This document shows positions 1 through 5,582 of a stretch of 5,582 nucleotides of DNA, piece by piece. The stretch covers positions 1 through 5,582 of the forward strand of contig CASAUJ010000056.1 in NCBI GenBank assembly GCA_949118805.1, read 5' to 3'. The first letter of the stretch is position 1. Each line of letters opens with the position of its first letter. Position numbers and translations under genes: made by a program. This DNA is from an uncultured Clostridia bacterium (lineage in GTDB: Bacteria > Bacillota > Clostridia > TANB77 > CAG-508). A model generated the notes under the pieces. It ran no database searches. It was not told the origin of the DNA and saw only the letters and a list, made by a program, of their open reading frames with translations.

Positions 1-2
1 TT

Positions 3-2051
3 AAATTAACACCAGAACAACAAGCAAAAATTGCAACAAGAATGAATATATCTGCAGGTTGGACTTCTTGGGGAACAATTACAGCAGCACAAGCAACTAG
101 CATGAATTTAACATCATTAGAAGCATTGTATGATAATAGAATTGTTCTAAGACCAAGTAATGCTTGGGGAGTGAGTGTAAGAGGATTAAATGTTATTAAT
201 GGTATTGGTTCGAATGATTATGGATTTGAATCTGTTTGGGTAAACCGTTGGTTTATTGGACATTTAGATGGTGGATATGCAGATGCCTTCTCTACGAAAC
301 GTAATTTCTTTGAAATGCTAGGTTATGCAGGAGTTGAAGGATATGTTACTTATGGTAGCAAGGCAAGTGCAAATGACTTAGATGCCATTAAAAAAATTAC
401 GAAAATGGTAACTGGTACTGAAATGGATTGGAAACAATACAAGATGAGTAGATATGCAACAGTTGAAGAAAATTTAAGTAATAAATATATTGATGTTGAC
501 TTTATGATTGATAAATTTACAGAAGCATTAATAAATGATGCCAATAAAGGAGATAGAAATATTTCTCAAAGAACAGCACTTAGAAAGGTATATTATCATT
601 ATTTAAAAAGTGCAACAAATGACTTTGTTGGTGATCCACTAGGTACAGATATAGAAGTAACACATATAACAACAGCACAAGAATTAGTAGAAAAAATTAA
701 TGCAAAACCATATGGATATTATATTTTAGACAATGACATAGACTTTTCAGCAATGACAACGAATGTAACCCAAACATTTATGGGAAAATTAGACGGAAAT
801 GGACATAAAATAATAGGAAATACAACTCCTATATTCCAAAAGATAAGATATGGAAGTGTTACAAATTTAGTCATAGAAAGAACGAATATTCCAACGAATA
901 TTGCAAATGTAGGTGCTTTAGCAGCAAAAACAGAATTTAGTGTATTAGAAAATATCCATGCTAAAGAAATTAAAATGAATTTTGGTGGAAGAAATGAACT
1001 AAGTTTAATTGGTGGAGCAGTTAGTACAGTAACCTATAAAGAATGTAAAGCAGATGCGTTAAAAGTGAAAATTTCAAGTGTAGAAGATATAAGTAAGATT
1101 CAACAAGATCTTGGTGGAATTTTCGTGATAGAAAAAGATTTAGACTTTACAGGTTATACAGCAACAACCAATGCAGTTATTAGTGAAATATTTACAGGAA
1201 AAATAGAGGGAAATGGACATACGATTTCAAATTTAACAAATTTAAGCTTATTTGCTAACTTTAGAGGAACAGTAGAAAACTTAAATATTAAAAACTTCAC
1301 CAATACAAGTGCTGGTAGAGGAAATGGGGATTTTGTTACAGCATTTGCACAAGAAACTTTTACAGCAACTTTCAAAAACATGAAATTTGAGAATATTACT
1401 TTATCAGGAAGAAATAATGTGGCAGTAGTAACTGGAATGGATGGAAGAGATAATGCAAATTCTGTATTTGAAAATATATCTGTTAAAAATGCGAATGTAA
1501 CAGGAACAGGTGTATATGTATCTACTTTTGCTGGTAGAAAATACAATGGAAAAATGAAAAATATTTATGTACAAGGAACCTTAAATGTGACTAGTACAGA
1601 AAACGGAGGACTAGTAGGATCTATGCAACAGGGAGGAACGATTGAAAACATTATTACAGATGTTGCAATTACGAAAACCAGTAATACCTATACAAATTTA
1701 GCCAATAGCATATTTAATGCTTCCTTAGTAGGAAATATTTATAATACACCAAACATAAAAAATAGTATTGCTTTTGGAAACATGACAGGATATACAGATA
1801 CGAATGGAAATGAAATGGTTCCATATAAATTTACAGGAGCTTCAGAGGCACAAGTAAAAGCATGTTTAAATAACTGCTATGAAGTAACAGAAGAAATTGG
1901 TTCAAGTCGTGTTAATGCTAATACAGCTGGGCACTTAGACACAATTTCAGGACAAAACTTAAACAAAGAGTTTTATAAGAATCTAGGTTTTGATGAAACA
2001 ATTTGGGATTTAGATAATATAAATGCTAAGGGATATCCAGAATTTAAATAG
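3..2051 (+). CDS. M26-family (IgA1 protease/ZmpB-like) zinc metalloprotease, C-terminal part with tandem GLUG-like domains; 5' partial
   Basis: The reading frame is open from the first complete codon (position 3), with 13 codons before the Met at 42, so that Met is probably internal and the gene starts upstream. Counting from Met 42, residues 1 to about 200 resemble the C-terminal region of peptidase M26 (streptococcal IgA1 protease/ZmpB/ZmpC); the best match is the stretch around residues 76-105 (GGYADAFSTKRNFFEMLGYA, then GYVTYGS). The HExxH zinc motif is not visible and should be encoded upstream. Residues about 205-340 and 345-480 form two similar units, each with a D-x-DF segment, then GK(L/I)(D/E)GNGH (248-255 and 386-393), then G-(S/T)-V-x-NL-x-I, as in GLUG-type repeats; further Gly/Asn-rich beta repeats follow to about 580. 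M26 enzymes are surface-exposed or secreted proteases that cleave host glycoproteins; the substrate here is unknown. There is no C-terminal LPXTG or membrane segment, which fits ZmpA/B-type enzymes whose anchor is N-terminal. A strong terminator follows, so the gene is a separate transcription unit from the recombinases. Confidence 0.82.
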   Translation, partial: KLTPEQQAKIATRMNISAGWTSWGTITAAQATSMNLTSLEALYDNRIVLRPSNAWGVSVRGLNVINGIGSNDYGFESVWVNRWFIGHLDGGYADAFSTKRNFFEMLGYAGVEGYVTYGSKASANDLDAIKKITKMVTGTEMDWKQYKMSRYATVEENLSNKYIDVDFMIDKFTEALINDANKGDRNISQRTALRKVYYHYLKSATNDFVGDPLGTDIEVTHITTAQELVEKINAKPYGYYILDNDIDFSAMTTNVTQTFMGKLDGNGHKIIGNTTPIFQKIRYGSVTNLVIERTNIPTNIANVGALAAKTEFSVLENIHAKEIKMNFGGRNELSLIGGAVSTVTYKECKADALKVKISSVEDISKIQQDLGGIFVIEKDLDFTGYTATTNAVISEIFTGKIEGNGHTISNLTNLSLFANFRGTVENLNIKNFTNTSAGRGNGDFVTAFAQETFTATFKNMKFENITLSGRNNVAVVTGMDGRDNANSVFENISVKNANVTGTGVYVSTFAGRKYNGKMKNIYVQGTLNVTSTENGGLVGSMQQGGTIENIITDVAITKTSNTYTNLANSIFNASLVGNIYNTPNIKNSIAFGNMTGYTDTNGNEMVPYKFTGASEAQVKACLNNCYEVTEEIGSSRVNANTAGHLDTISGQNLNKEFYKNLGFDETIWDLDNINAKGYPEFK

Positions 2052-2063
2052 TGAAGTAATTTA

Positions 2064-2100
2064 AAAAAGTACTATATAGCAATATATAGTACTTTTTATT
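2064..2100 (+). terminator. Intrinsic terminator after the M26 protease gene
   Basis: A perfect 15-bp inverted repeat (2064-2078 with 2083-2097) encloses the tetraloop GCAA, a GNRA-type loop, and ends in a run of T residues. The A-run on the left arm and T-run on the right arm make it potentially bidirectional. It starts 12 bases after the stop codon and separates the protease transcript from the recombination module. Confidence 0.9.
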
Positions 2101-2185
2101 TTTGGATAGAAAAAATCTAATTAGCCACCTTTTGTTCTTGGAGTCATAAATGAAATACAAGCTTAATATTCTTTAGAAGGAAATT

Positions 2186-2191
2186 AGGAGG
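2186..2191 (+). promoter_or_regulatory. Ribosome binding site of the 49-aa small protein
   Basis: AGGAGG, a consensus Shine-Dalgarno sequence, lies 12 nt before the ATG at 2204. The spacing is somewhat long but the match is perfect, and it is the main reason for accepting this short gene as real. The 86 bases between the terminator and this site presumably hold the module's promoter. A TAATAT at 2164-2169 could be a -10 box, but I find no convincing -35 at 16-18 bp from it. Confidence 0.7.
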
Positions 2192-2203
2192 TGTATTAAA
2201 TTT

Positions 2204-2353
2204 ATGGAAAAGATAAGAACTTATAAAATTGAAAATAAAAAATACACAGTTATAACCAAGAGCATAGAGAAAACAGAAACAATAGACAAACTATATGAGG
2301 TTATTTGTCAATACATTATTTCACAAAGAAACGAAAATAACATAGGTAGGTGA
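2204..2353 (+). CDS. Small basic protein (49 aa) at the head of the recombinase operon, possibly TnpW-like
   Basis: ATG at 2204 to TGA at 2351-2353, preceded by AGGAGG. The product is 49 residues, Lys/Glu-rich, with a short beta-like start (YKIENKKYTVITKS) followed by a probable amphipathic helix (IDKLYEVICQYIIS). There is no signal peptide or transmembrane segment. Its stop codon overlaps the GTG at 2350 and lies within the Shine-Dalgarno sequence of the next gene, so the two are probably translationally coupled. Small proteins of this size sit just upstream of large serine recombinases in clostridial elements. The general pattern recalls the transposon-encoded TnpW family of Tn4451-like elements, but this is a loose resemblance from memory and not a secure assignment. 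A role as a recombination directionality factor or recombinase partner is a reasonable guess from position only. Confidence 0.7.
   Translation: MEKIRTYKIENKKYTVITKSIEKTETIDKLYEVICQYIISQRNENNIGR
2348..2353 (+). promoter_or_regulatory. Ribosome binding site selecting the TTG start of the first recombinase
   Basis: AGGTGA ends 5 nt before the TTG at 2359, an ideal spacing. The alternative GTG at 2350 lies inside this motif and has only a weak ATAGG (2342-2346) 3 nt upstream, too close to work well. The TTG start is therefore preferred, although it shortens the protein by only three residues. The site also contains the stop codon of the preceding small gene. Confidence 0.6.
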
Positions 2354-2358
2354 ATCGA

Positions 2359-3915
2359 TTGAACACAAGATACAAAGTAGCAGCTTATTTAAGGTTGTCA
2401 CAAGAAGATGAGGATAAAAATGTAAGTGATAGTATAATCAGCCAAAAAAATATCATAGAAAAAAAAATAAAAGACTTAGGGGAAGAATTTTTTATCATTG
2501 ACTATTATATCGATGATGGGTATACTGGACTAAATACCAATAGACCAGACTTTCAAAGAATGATACAAGATATCGAAAAAGGAACGGTAAATTGTATTAT
2601 TACGAAAGATTTATCCAGACTATCAAGAAATAGCTTTGAAGCTAATTATTATATAGAAATGTATTTTTTGGAAAGAAAGGTAAGGTATATATCTGTTTTA
2701 GATCATGTAGATACAGGAACCAAAAATTCTAATAATGATATGATACCCTTTAAAACATTAATAAATGATTGGTATAGTAAAGATATTTCTAGAAAAATAA
2801 AATCTAGTATATGGGCAAGAAAAGAAAAAGGGATGTTTATGGCTTCCATAGCTCCTTATGGTTATAGAAAATCAAAAAAAGATAAACACAAACTTGTAGT
2901 AAATAAAGCGGAAGCAAGAGTCGTCAAAAGGATATATGAAGAATATAACAAAGGAAAATCCATTTCAGAAATAGTAAAAGAATTACAAGAGGATACGATA
3001 CCAAGTCCAAACAATAGTCGAAATAATGGAGAAATTAGATACAAATGGAGAGAAGAAACAATTAGAAGAATACTGAGCAATAAAATATATTTAGGACATA
3101 TAGAGTATGGAAAAAGGATCCATTTAAGCTATAAATCTAAAAAAGTAAAATACATTCCACCAGAAGATTGGAAAATTGTTTATCATATGCATGAGCCAAT
3201 TATTACAGAAGAATTGTTTGATAAAGTTCAAGAAAAAAGAAATAGAAATAAAACAATCAAGAAAAAGAAGCATCAGTGGGAATTAAATGGGCTTGTTAAG
3301 TGCAAAGAATGTGGTGCTAAAATGACATTAAAAGTGGAATACAAAAGAAATAAGCGACAAGAGTTAAAATCTAAAAAAATATGTTGTTTAAATGGGTTAA
3401 AAAGATACCAAGGAAAAGAATGCATCAGAGGAAGTAAAGGATTGGATGAAGAAGTTTTAAATCAAATAGTTAATAGAAATATAGAGGAAATCATAAAAGG
3501 ATTAAATAAAGAAACCTTAAAAAACTTGATTGTGGAACAACAAAGGAAAGAAAATCATAGTCAGGATAAGAAAGGATGTTTATACAAGGAATTACACAAA
3601 ATAGAGAATGAAATAAAAGAACTTTATTTAGATTATAAAGATAATTTGCTAGATGAAGAAGATTATAAGCAATATTACAAAGAAAAAGGCAAGGAAAGAA
3701 GTAGAATCAAAAAAGAATTAGAAATTTCTAAGAAAAATGAAAGCCATAAAATAATAATAACAGAAGATAAAATAAATGAGTTTATAAAAGATCTATTAAA
3801 TAGAAAACCATTTAGTAAGGAAATCATAACAGAGATAATTGATCATATAAAAATTGATAAGGATAATCAAATCGATATCTATTACCGATATGATATTTTT
3901 AAGGTGGTGACTTAA
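2359..3915 (+). CDS. Large serine recombinase (site-specific integrase/resolvase family), intact
   Basis: About 518 aa from the TTG at 2359 (521 from the GTG at 2350; numbering below is from the GTG). Residues about 8-150 are the resolvase catalytic domain, with the nucleophile Ser17 in YLRLS and the conserved arginines in NRPDF (Arg65) and DLSRLSRN (Arg90, Arg93). Residues about 165-300 form the recombinase domain, with APYGYRK and the RRILSNKIYLGHIEYG and HEPIITEELFDKVQ segments typical of the family. A zinc-ribbon domain follows, with CKEC (Cys318, Cys321) paired with Cys345/346 and Cys358. Residues about 400-465 are charged and probably form the coiled coil that controls synapsis and directionality. 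The length is normal for phage- or transposon-type large serine recombinases such as TndX and TnpX. It would catalyse insertion and excision by double-strand cleavage with a phosphoserine intermediate. It is one base upstream of the next recombinase, which it resembles in layout but not closely in sequence. All key residues are present, so it should be active. Confidence 0.95.
   Translation: MNTRYKVAAYLRLSQEDEDKNVSDSIISQKNIIEKKIKDLGEEFFIIDYYIDDGYTGLNTNRPDFQRMIQDIEKGTVNCIITKDLSRLSRNSFEANYYIEMYFLERKVRYISVLDHVDTGTKNSNNDMIPFKTLINDWYSKDISRKIKSSIWARKEKGMFMASIAPYGYRKSKKDKHKLVVNKAEARVVKRIYEEYNKGKSISEIVKELQEDTIPSPNNSRNNGEIRYKWREETIRRILSNKIYLGHIEYGKRIHLSYKSKKVKYIPPEDWKIVYHMHEPIITEELFDKVQEKRNRNKTIKKKKHQWELNGLVKCKECGAKMTLKVEYKRNKRQELKSKKICCLNGLKRYQGKECIRGSKGLDEEVLNQIVNRNIEEIIKGLNKETLKNLIVEQQRKENHSQDKKGCLYKELHKIENEIKELYLDYKDNLLDEEDYKQYYKEKGKERSRIKKELEISKKNESHKIIITEDKINEFIKDLLNRKPFSKEIITEIIDHIKIDKDNQIDIYYRYDIFKVVT
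3901..3910 (+). promoter_or_regulatory. Ribosome binding site of the second recombinase
   Basis: AAGGTGGTGA lies 6 nt before the ATG at 3917 and within the last codons of the first recombinase. The stop codon (3913-3915) and this ATG are separated by one base, which indicates translational coupling and a fixed ratio of the two recombinases. Confidence 0.6.
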
Positions 3916-3916
3916 A

Positions 3917-4663
3917 ATGAAGGAGTATAAGGTAGGAATTTATTTAAGATTATCAAAAGAACAGGAAGAAGAAAATAACAGCATAGAAGCACAAAGAGAA
4001 ATTACAACGCAATATGCAATCAGAAAAAATTACAAGATAGTGAAGGAATATGTAGATAATGGATATTCTGGGATATTAGATACAAGACCAGCACTTAACG
4101 AAATGATGCTTGATATAACAAGAGGAATCATAAATATGGTAATAGTAAAAGACATAAGTAGACTAACACGTAATAAAAATAAAACAGGTTGGTATACAGA
4201 TATATTTTTTCCAGATAATGATGTGAGATTTATATCAGTAACAGAGTTTATAGATAGTGGAGAGCGATATGAAATGGATGATAGTATCATGCTTAGAGGA
4301 ATAGCAAATCAATATTATATCACAGATATCTCAAAAAAAATAAGAGCTAATAAAAAAGCCATGAAAGAGACAGGACAATTTGTAGAACACTTTGTCCCAT
4401 ATGGATACAAAAAAGAAAAAAATGACAAACATAGAATAAGAATAGATGAAGAGGTAGCAGATAATATAAGAAAAATTTATGATATGTATATAGAAGGAAA
4501 AAAAAGCAGTCAAATAGCAGACTACCTTAATTGTCAGAAGATAAAAAATCCTAGTAGATATCTGAAATTAAAAAATGCTACTAAAAAATGGAATACGGAA
4601 CAAATAAATGATATATTAAGAAATCCATTTTATTGTCGGAAGTACTATAATGAATCAGTATGA
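3917..4663 (+). CDS. Second large serine recombinase, N-terminal half (frame broken by +1 shift near 4637)
   Basis: The 248-aa frame has a complete resolvase catalytic domain: Arg11 and Ser13 in YLRLSKEQ, Arg57 in DTRPAL, and Arg82/Arg85 in DISRLTRN. The start of the recombinase DNA-binding domain follows (PYGYKKEKNDKHRI, then the KWNTEQINDILRNPFYC segment). It stops at 4661-4663 without the zinc ribbon and coiled coil, which are encoded in the next frame from 4650. The true homologous frame ends at Cys240; the last eight residues (RKYYNESV) are out of frame. Skipping one base at 4637 joins the two halves into a 500-aa protein. As it stands, this half would give a catalytic domain plus part of the first DNA-binding domain and is unlikely to recombine DNA alone. 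The cause may be a real inactivating mutation, a sequencing error or, less likely, programmed frameshifting. Confidence 0.85.
   Translation: MKEYKVGIYLRLSKEQEEENNSIEAQREITTQYAIRKNYKIVKEYVDNGYSGILDTRPALNEMMLDITRGIINMVIVKDISRLTRNKNKTGWYTDIFFPDNDVRFISVTEFIDSGERYEMDDSIMLRGIANQYYITDISKKIRANKKAMKETGQFVEHFVPYGYKKEKNDKHRIRIDEEVADNIRKIYDMYIEGKKSSQIADYLNCQKIKNPSRYLKLKNATKKWNTEQINDILRNPFYCRKYYNESV
4637..4637 (+). other. Frameshift point (one extra base) in the second recombinase
   Basis: In the upstream frame the codons read TAT TGT CGG AAG (Tyr-Cys-Arg-Lys). Dropping one base, for example C4637, gives TAT TGT GGA AGT ACT ATA ATG (Tyr-Cys-Gly-Ser-Thr-Ile-Met). This restores the NPFYCG motif common in the family and runs directly into the downstream frame, whose first ATG is at 4650. 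The CGG codon made by the extra base is the only in-frame CGG I find in the window's genes, which supports an insertion at this point. Confidence 0.75.
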
Positions 4664-5420
4664 AACGAATTGTATCAAAAAAACTTGCAGGAAGAATAAA
4701 AAGAGAGATACCTGGATAATGAAAGAAAATACACATGAACCAATAATTGAAAAGGAAAAATATGATAAGGTACAAGAAATAAAATTAAGAAAACAGGTTA
4801 AGACAAAAGTAAAACACCAATTTTTATTGCGAGATTTATTGTATTGTGGGCATTGTAAAAGAAAATTGCAATATAAGGTTTATAAGTCATCTGATAAAAA
4901 AAGGTTTTTATATGAAAGTAGTCGATTTAATTGTAGTTTGTTCTATAAAAAGAAATGTAAAAATAATATCCATGTGAAAGAAAAAGATTTAAATGAAATG
5001 GTAAAAAAGGTAGTTGTGGAGCAAATGGACTTAATCGAAAAAGACAAAAAGATAGATAGGTTAACTTATCATTATAAGAAAAATAATGAAAATATAAAAA
5101 AAATAGAAGAGTATAAAAACGAAATAGAAAAATTAGAAAGAAAAAAAAGACTTTTCTATAAAAATAAATGTGAACAATATATAACAGTAGAAAAATTTAA
5201 AATAGAATATACAAAAGCAAAAGAAGAAATAGAAAAATTTCAAAACATAATAAAAGAACTTAGAAATGAGGAAAATAATATACAAGAAGAAAAAACAATA
5301 AGAGAAATGGTTACTAAAATAGATACGGGAAGTTTTATAGATAATGTGATATTAAAAAAGATAATAAACAAAATTGAAGTATATTCGAATAACAAAATTG
5401 AAATTACTTTTAATCTATAA
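4638..5420 (+). CDS. Second large serine recombinase, C-terminal half (zinc ribbon and coiled coil), separated by frameshift
   Basis: The homologous frame resumes at the GGA at 4638; the first Met is at 4650, giving a 256-residue frame. Numbering from that Met, residues 20-45 (DTWIMKENTHEPIIEKEKYD) match the end of the recombinase domain. Residues 66-103 form the zinc ribbon, with CGHC (Cys66, Cys69) and Cys95 and Cys103 as likely second ligands. Residues about 135-215 are very Lys/Glu-rich and form a long predicted coiled coil. A C-terminal segment resembles the end of the first recombinase: IINKIEVYSNNKIEITF here against IIDHIKIDKDNQIDIYY there. There is no catalytic domain, and only a weak GGAAG (4638-4642) precedes the ATG, so independent translation is doubtful. 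It is best read as the second half of one gene starting at 3917. Confidence 0.8.
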   Translation, partial: GSTIMNQYETNCIKKTCRKNKKRDTWIMKENTHEPIIEKEKYDKVQEIKLRKQVKTKVKHQFLLRDLLYCGHCKRKLQYKVYKSSDKKRFLYESSRFNCSLFYKKKCKNNIHVKEKDLNEMVKKVVVEQMDLIEKDKKIDRLTYHYKKNNENIKKIEEYKNEIEKLERKKRLFYKNKCEQYITVEKFKIEYTKAKEEIEKFQNIIKELRNEENNIQEEKTIREMVTKIDTGSFIDNVILKKIINKIEVYSNNKIEITFNL

Positions 5421-5429
5421 AAATATTAA

Positions 5430-5460
5430 AATTTAACGCTAAAAGTTAAATTCATTTTTT
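5430..5460 (+). terminator. Probable intrinsic terminator after the recombinase operon
   Basis: An 8-bp inverted repeat, AATTTAAC (5430-5437) and GTTAAATT (5445-5452), has a 7-nt loop and is followed by CA and six T residues (5455-5460). It starts 10 bases after the recombinase stop codon. The stem is almost all A-T, so termination may be inefficient. Confidence 0.6.
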
Positions 5461-5472
5461 AAAGGATAACTG

Positions 5473-5500
5473 CAACAAGTAGAGCACAACACAAGGAGGT
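5473..5500. other. Candidate right attachment junction (attR) of an integrative element
   Basis: Coding similarity to a penicillin-binding protein begins abruptly at about 5492, at Gln-Gly-Gly-Gly. Just upstream the same frame reads Ser-Thr-Thr preceded by a TAG stop (5480-5482), where PBPs of this group usually have a Gly-His before the Gln. The switch therefore lies near 5483-5494. The recombinase operon ends some 60 bases upstream, as expected for an integrase next to its own end. A loose direct repeat, CAACAAG (5473-5479) and CAACACAAG (5487-5495), flanks the area. The core sequence cannot be defined without the other end or an uninterrupted relative. Confidence 0.5.
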
Positions 5501-5582
5501 GGAGTGGCAGCTCCAGTAGGAGGGCAGATTTTTAGTGAGATTTTACCATATTTAGAAGTGAACCAAGGAAAGATTGAAGAAG
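5483..5582 (+). pseudogene. 3' fragment of a penicillin-binding protein transpeptidase gene (SpoVD/FtsI type), interrupted upstream; runs off the window
   Basis: The frame starting after the TAG at 5480-5482 encodes STTQGGGVAAPVGGQIFSEI, then LPYLEVNQGKIEE, to the window end. The VAAPVGGQIFSEILPYLE segment is the characteristic end of the transpeptidase domain in class B PBPs of clostridia (AAP-V..IF-EIL pattern), and often precedes a PASTA domain. These enzymes cross-link peptidoglycan for division (FtsI/PBP2b) or spore cortex (SpoVD). No start codon or upstream PBP sequence is present, so the rest of the gene must lie elsewhere, most simply beyond the left end of an inserted element. The GTG at 5504 lies 4 nt after a chance AGGAGG, too close for a good start. 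Which PBP this is cannot be told from 33 residues. Confidence 0.7.

Noticed and set aside
32..40. TGCAACAAG at 32-40 repeated at 5471-5479, considered as attL/attR direct repeats
   Set aside because: Nine AT-rich bases shared by chance are expected in 5.5 kb. The first copy lies inside the protease coding frame, with no change of coding context around it.
1154..1546. Long antisense open frame of 130 codons within the protease gene
   Set aside because: It is the mirror of a well-supported coding frame with clear domain motifs, and has no ribosome binding site or recognisable product. The other reverse-strand frames are likewise shadows of the recombinase and protease genes.
2107..2119. Small palindrome TAGA-AAAAA-TCTA downstream of the first terminator, considered as an operator or element end
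   Set aside because: A 4-bp stem is too short to mean anything in such AT-rich DNA, and no second copy was seen near the right end.
2132..2169. Promoter for the recombinase operon (TTGTTC or TTGGAG with TAATAT)
   Set aside because: The -10-like TAATAT at 2164 is good, but the candidate -35 boxes are 20 or 26 bp away and not 16-18 bp, so I do not call a promoter.
5095..5290. A-rich, low-complexity stretch considered as non-coding or repeat DNA
   Set aside because: It keeps an open frame encoding a Lys/Glu-rich coiled coil at the position expected in a large serine recombinase.
2101..5490. A minimal element made only of the recombinase module, inserted between the protease and the PBP
   Set aside because: The PBP fragment lacks its 5' part on the left side of the module, so a boundary near 2100 would not explain the truncation unless the PBP is an old remnant.

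Overview
The window is AT-rich, uses TGA as a stop and has strong AGGAGG-type ribosome binding sites. The protein families fit an anaerobic Firmicute, most likely a gut clostridium-like organism (inference from gene content, not from a marker gene). All genes read on the + strand.

Layout. (1) Positions 1-2051: the 3' part of a large secreted protein. It begins with the C-terminal region of an M26-type (IgA1 protease / ZmpB-like) zinc metalloprotease and continues into two tandem GLUG-like repeat domains. Its start and its HExxH zinc site lie upstream of the window. (2) 2064-2100: a strong intrinsic terminator with a 15-bp perfect stem. (3) 2204-5420: a tightly packed recombination module, made of a 49-aa small protein (possibly TnpW-like), a complete large serine recombinase (about 518 aa), and a second, divergent large serine recombinase split by a +1 frameshift into an N-terminal and a C-terminal reading frame. 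Dropping one base near 4637 restores a 500-aa protein with the family's usual Tyr-Cys-Gly motif. (4) 5430-5460: a weaker terminator. (5) From about 5483 to the end: the 3' part of a penicillin-binding protein transpeptidase gene (SpoVD/FtsI type), with no 5' part in the window.

Interpretation. The two recombinases end about 70 bp before the abruptly starting PBP coding sequence. This suggests that the window is the right end of an integrative element inserted inside a PBP gene, with the attachment junction near 5480-5495. The M26 protease would then be cargo, or at least lie inside the element, and the 5' half of the PBP gene should sit beyond the unseen left end. The paired recombinases recall the two-recombinase logic of SCCmec ccrA/ccrB. 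The interrupted cell-wall gene recalls regulated intervening elements such as skin. Both analogies are inference.
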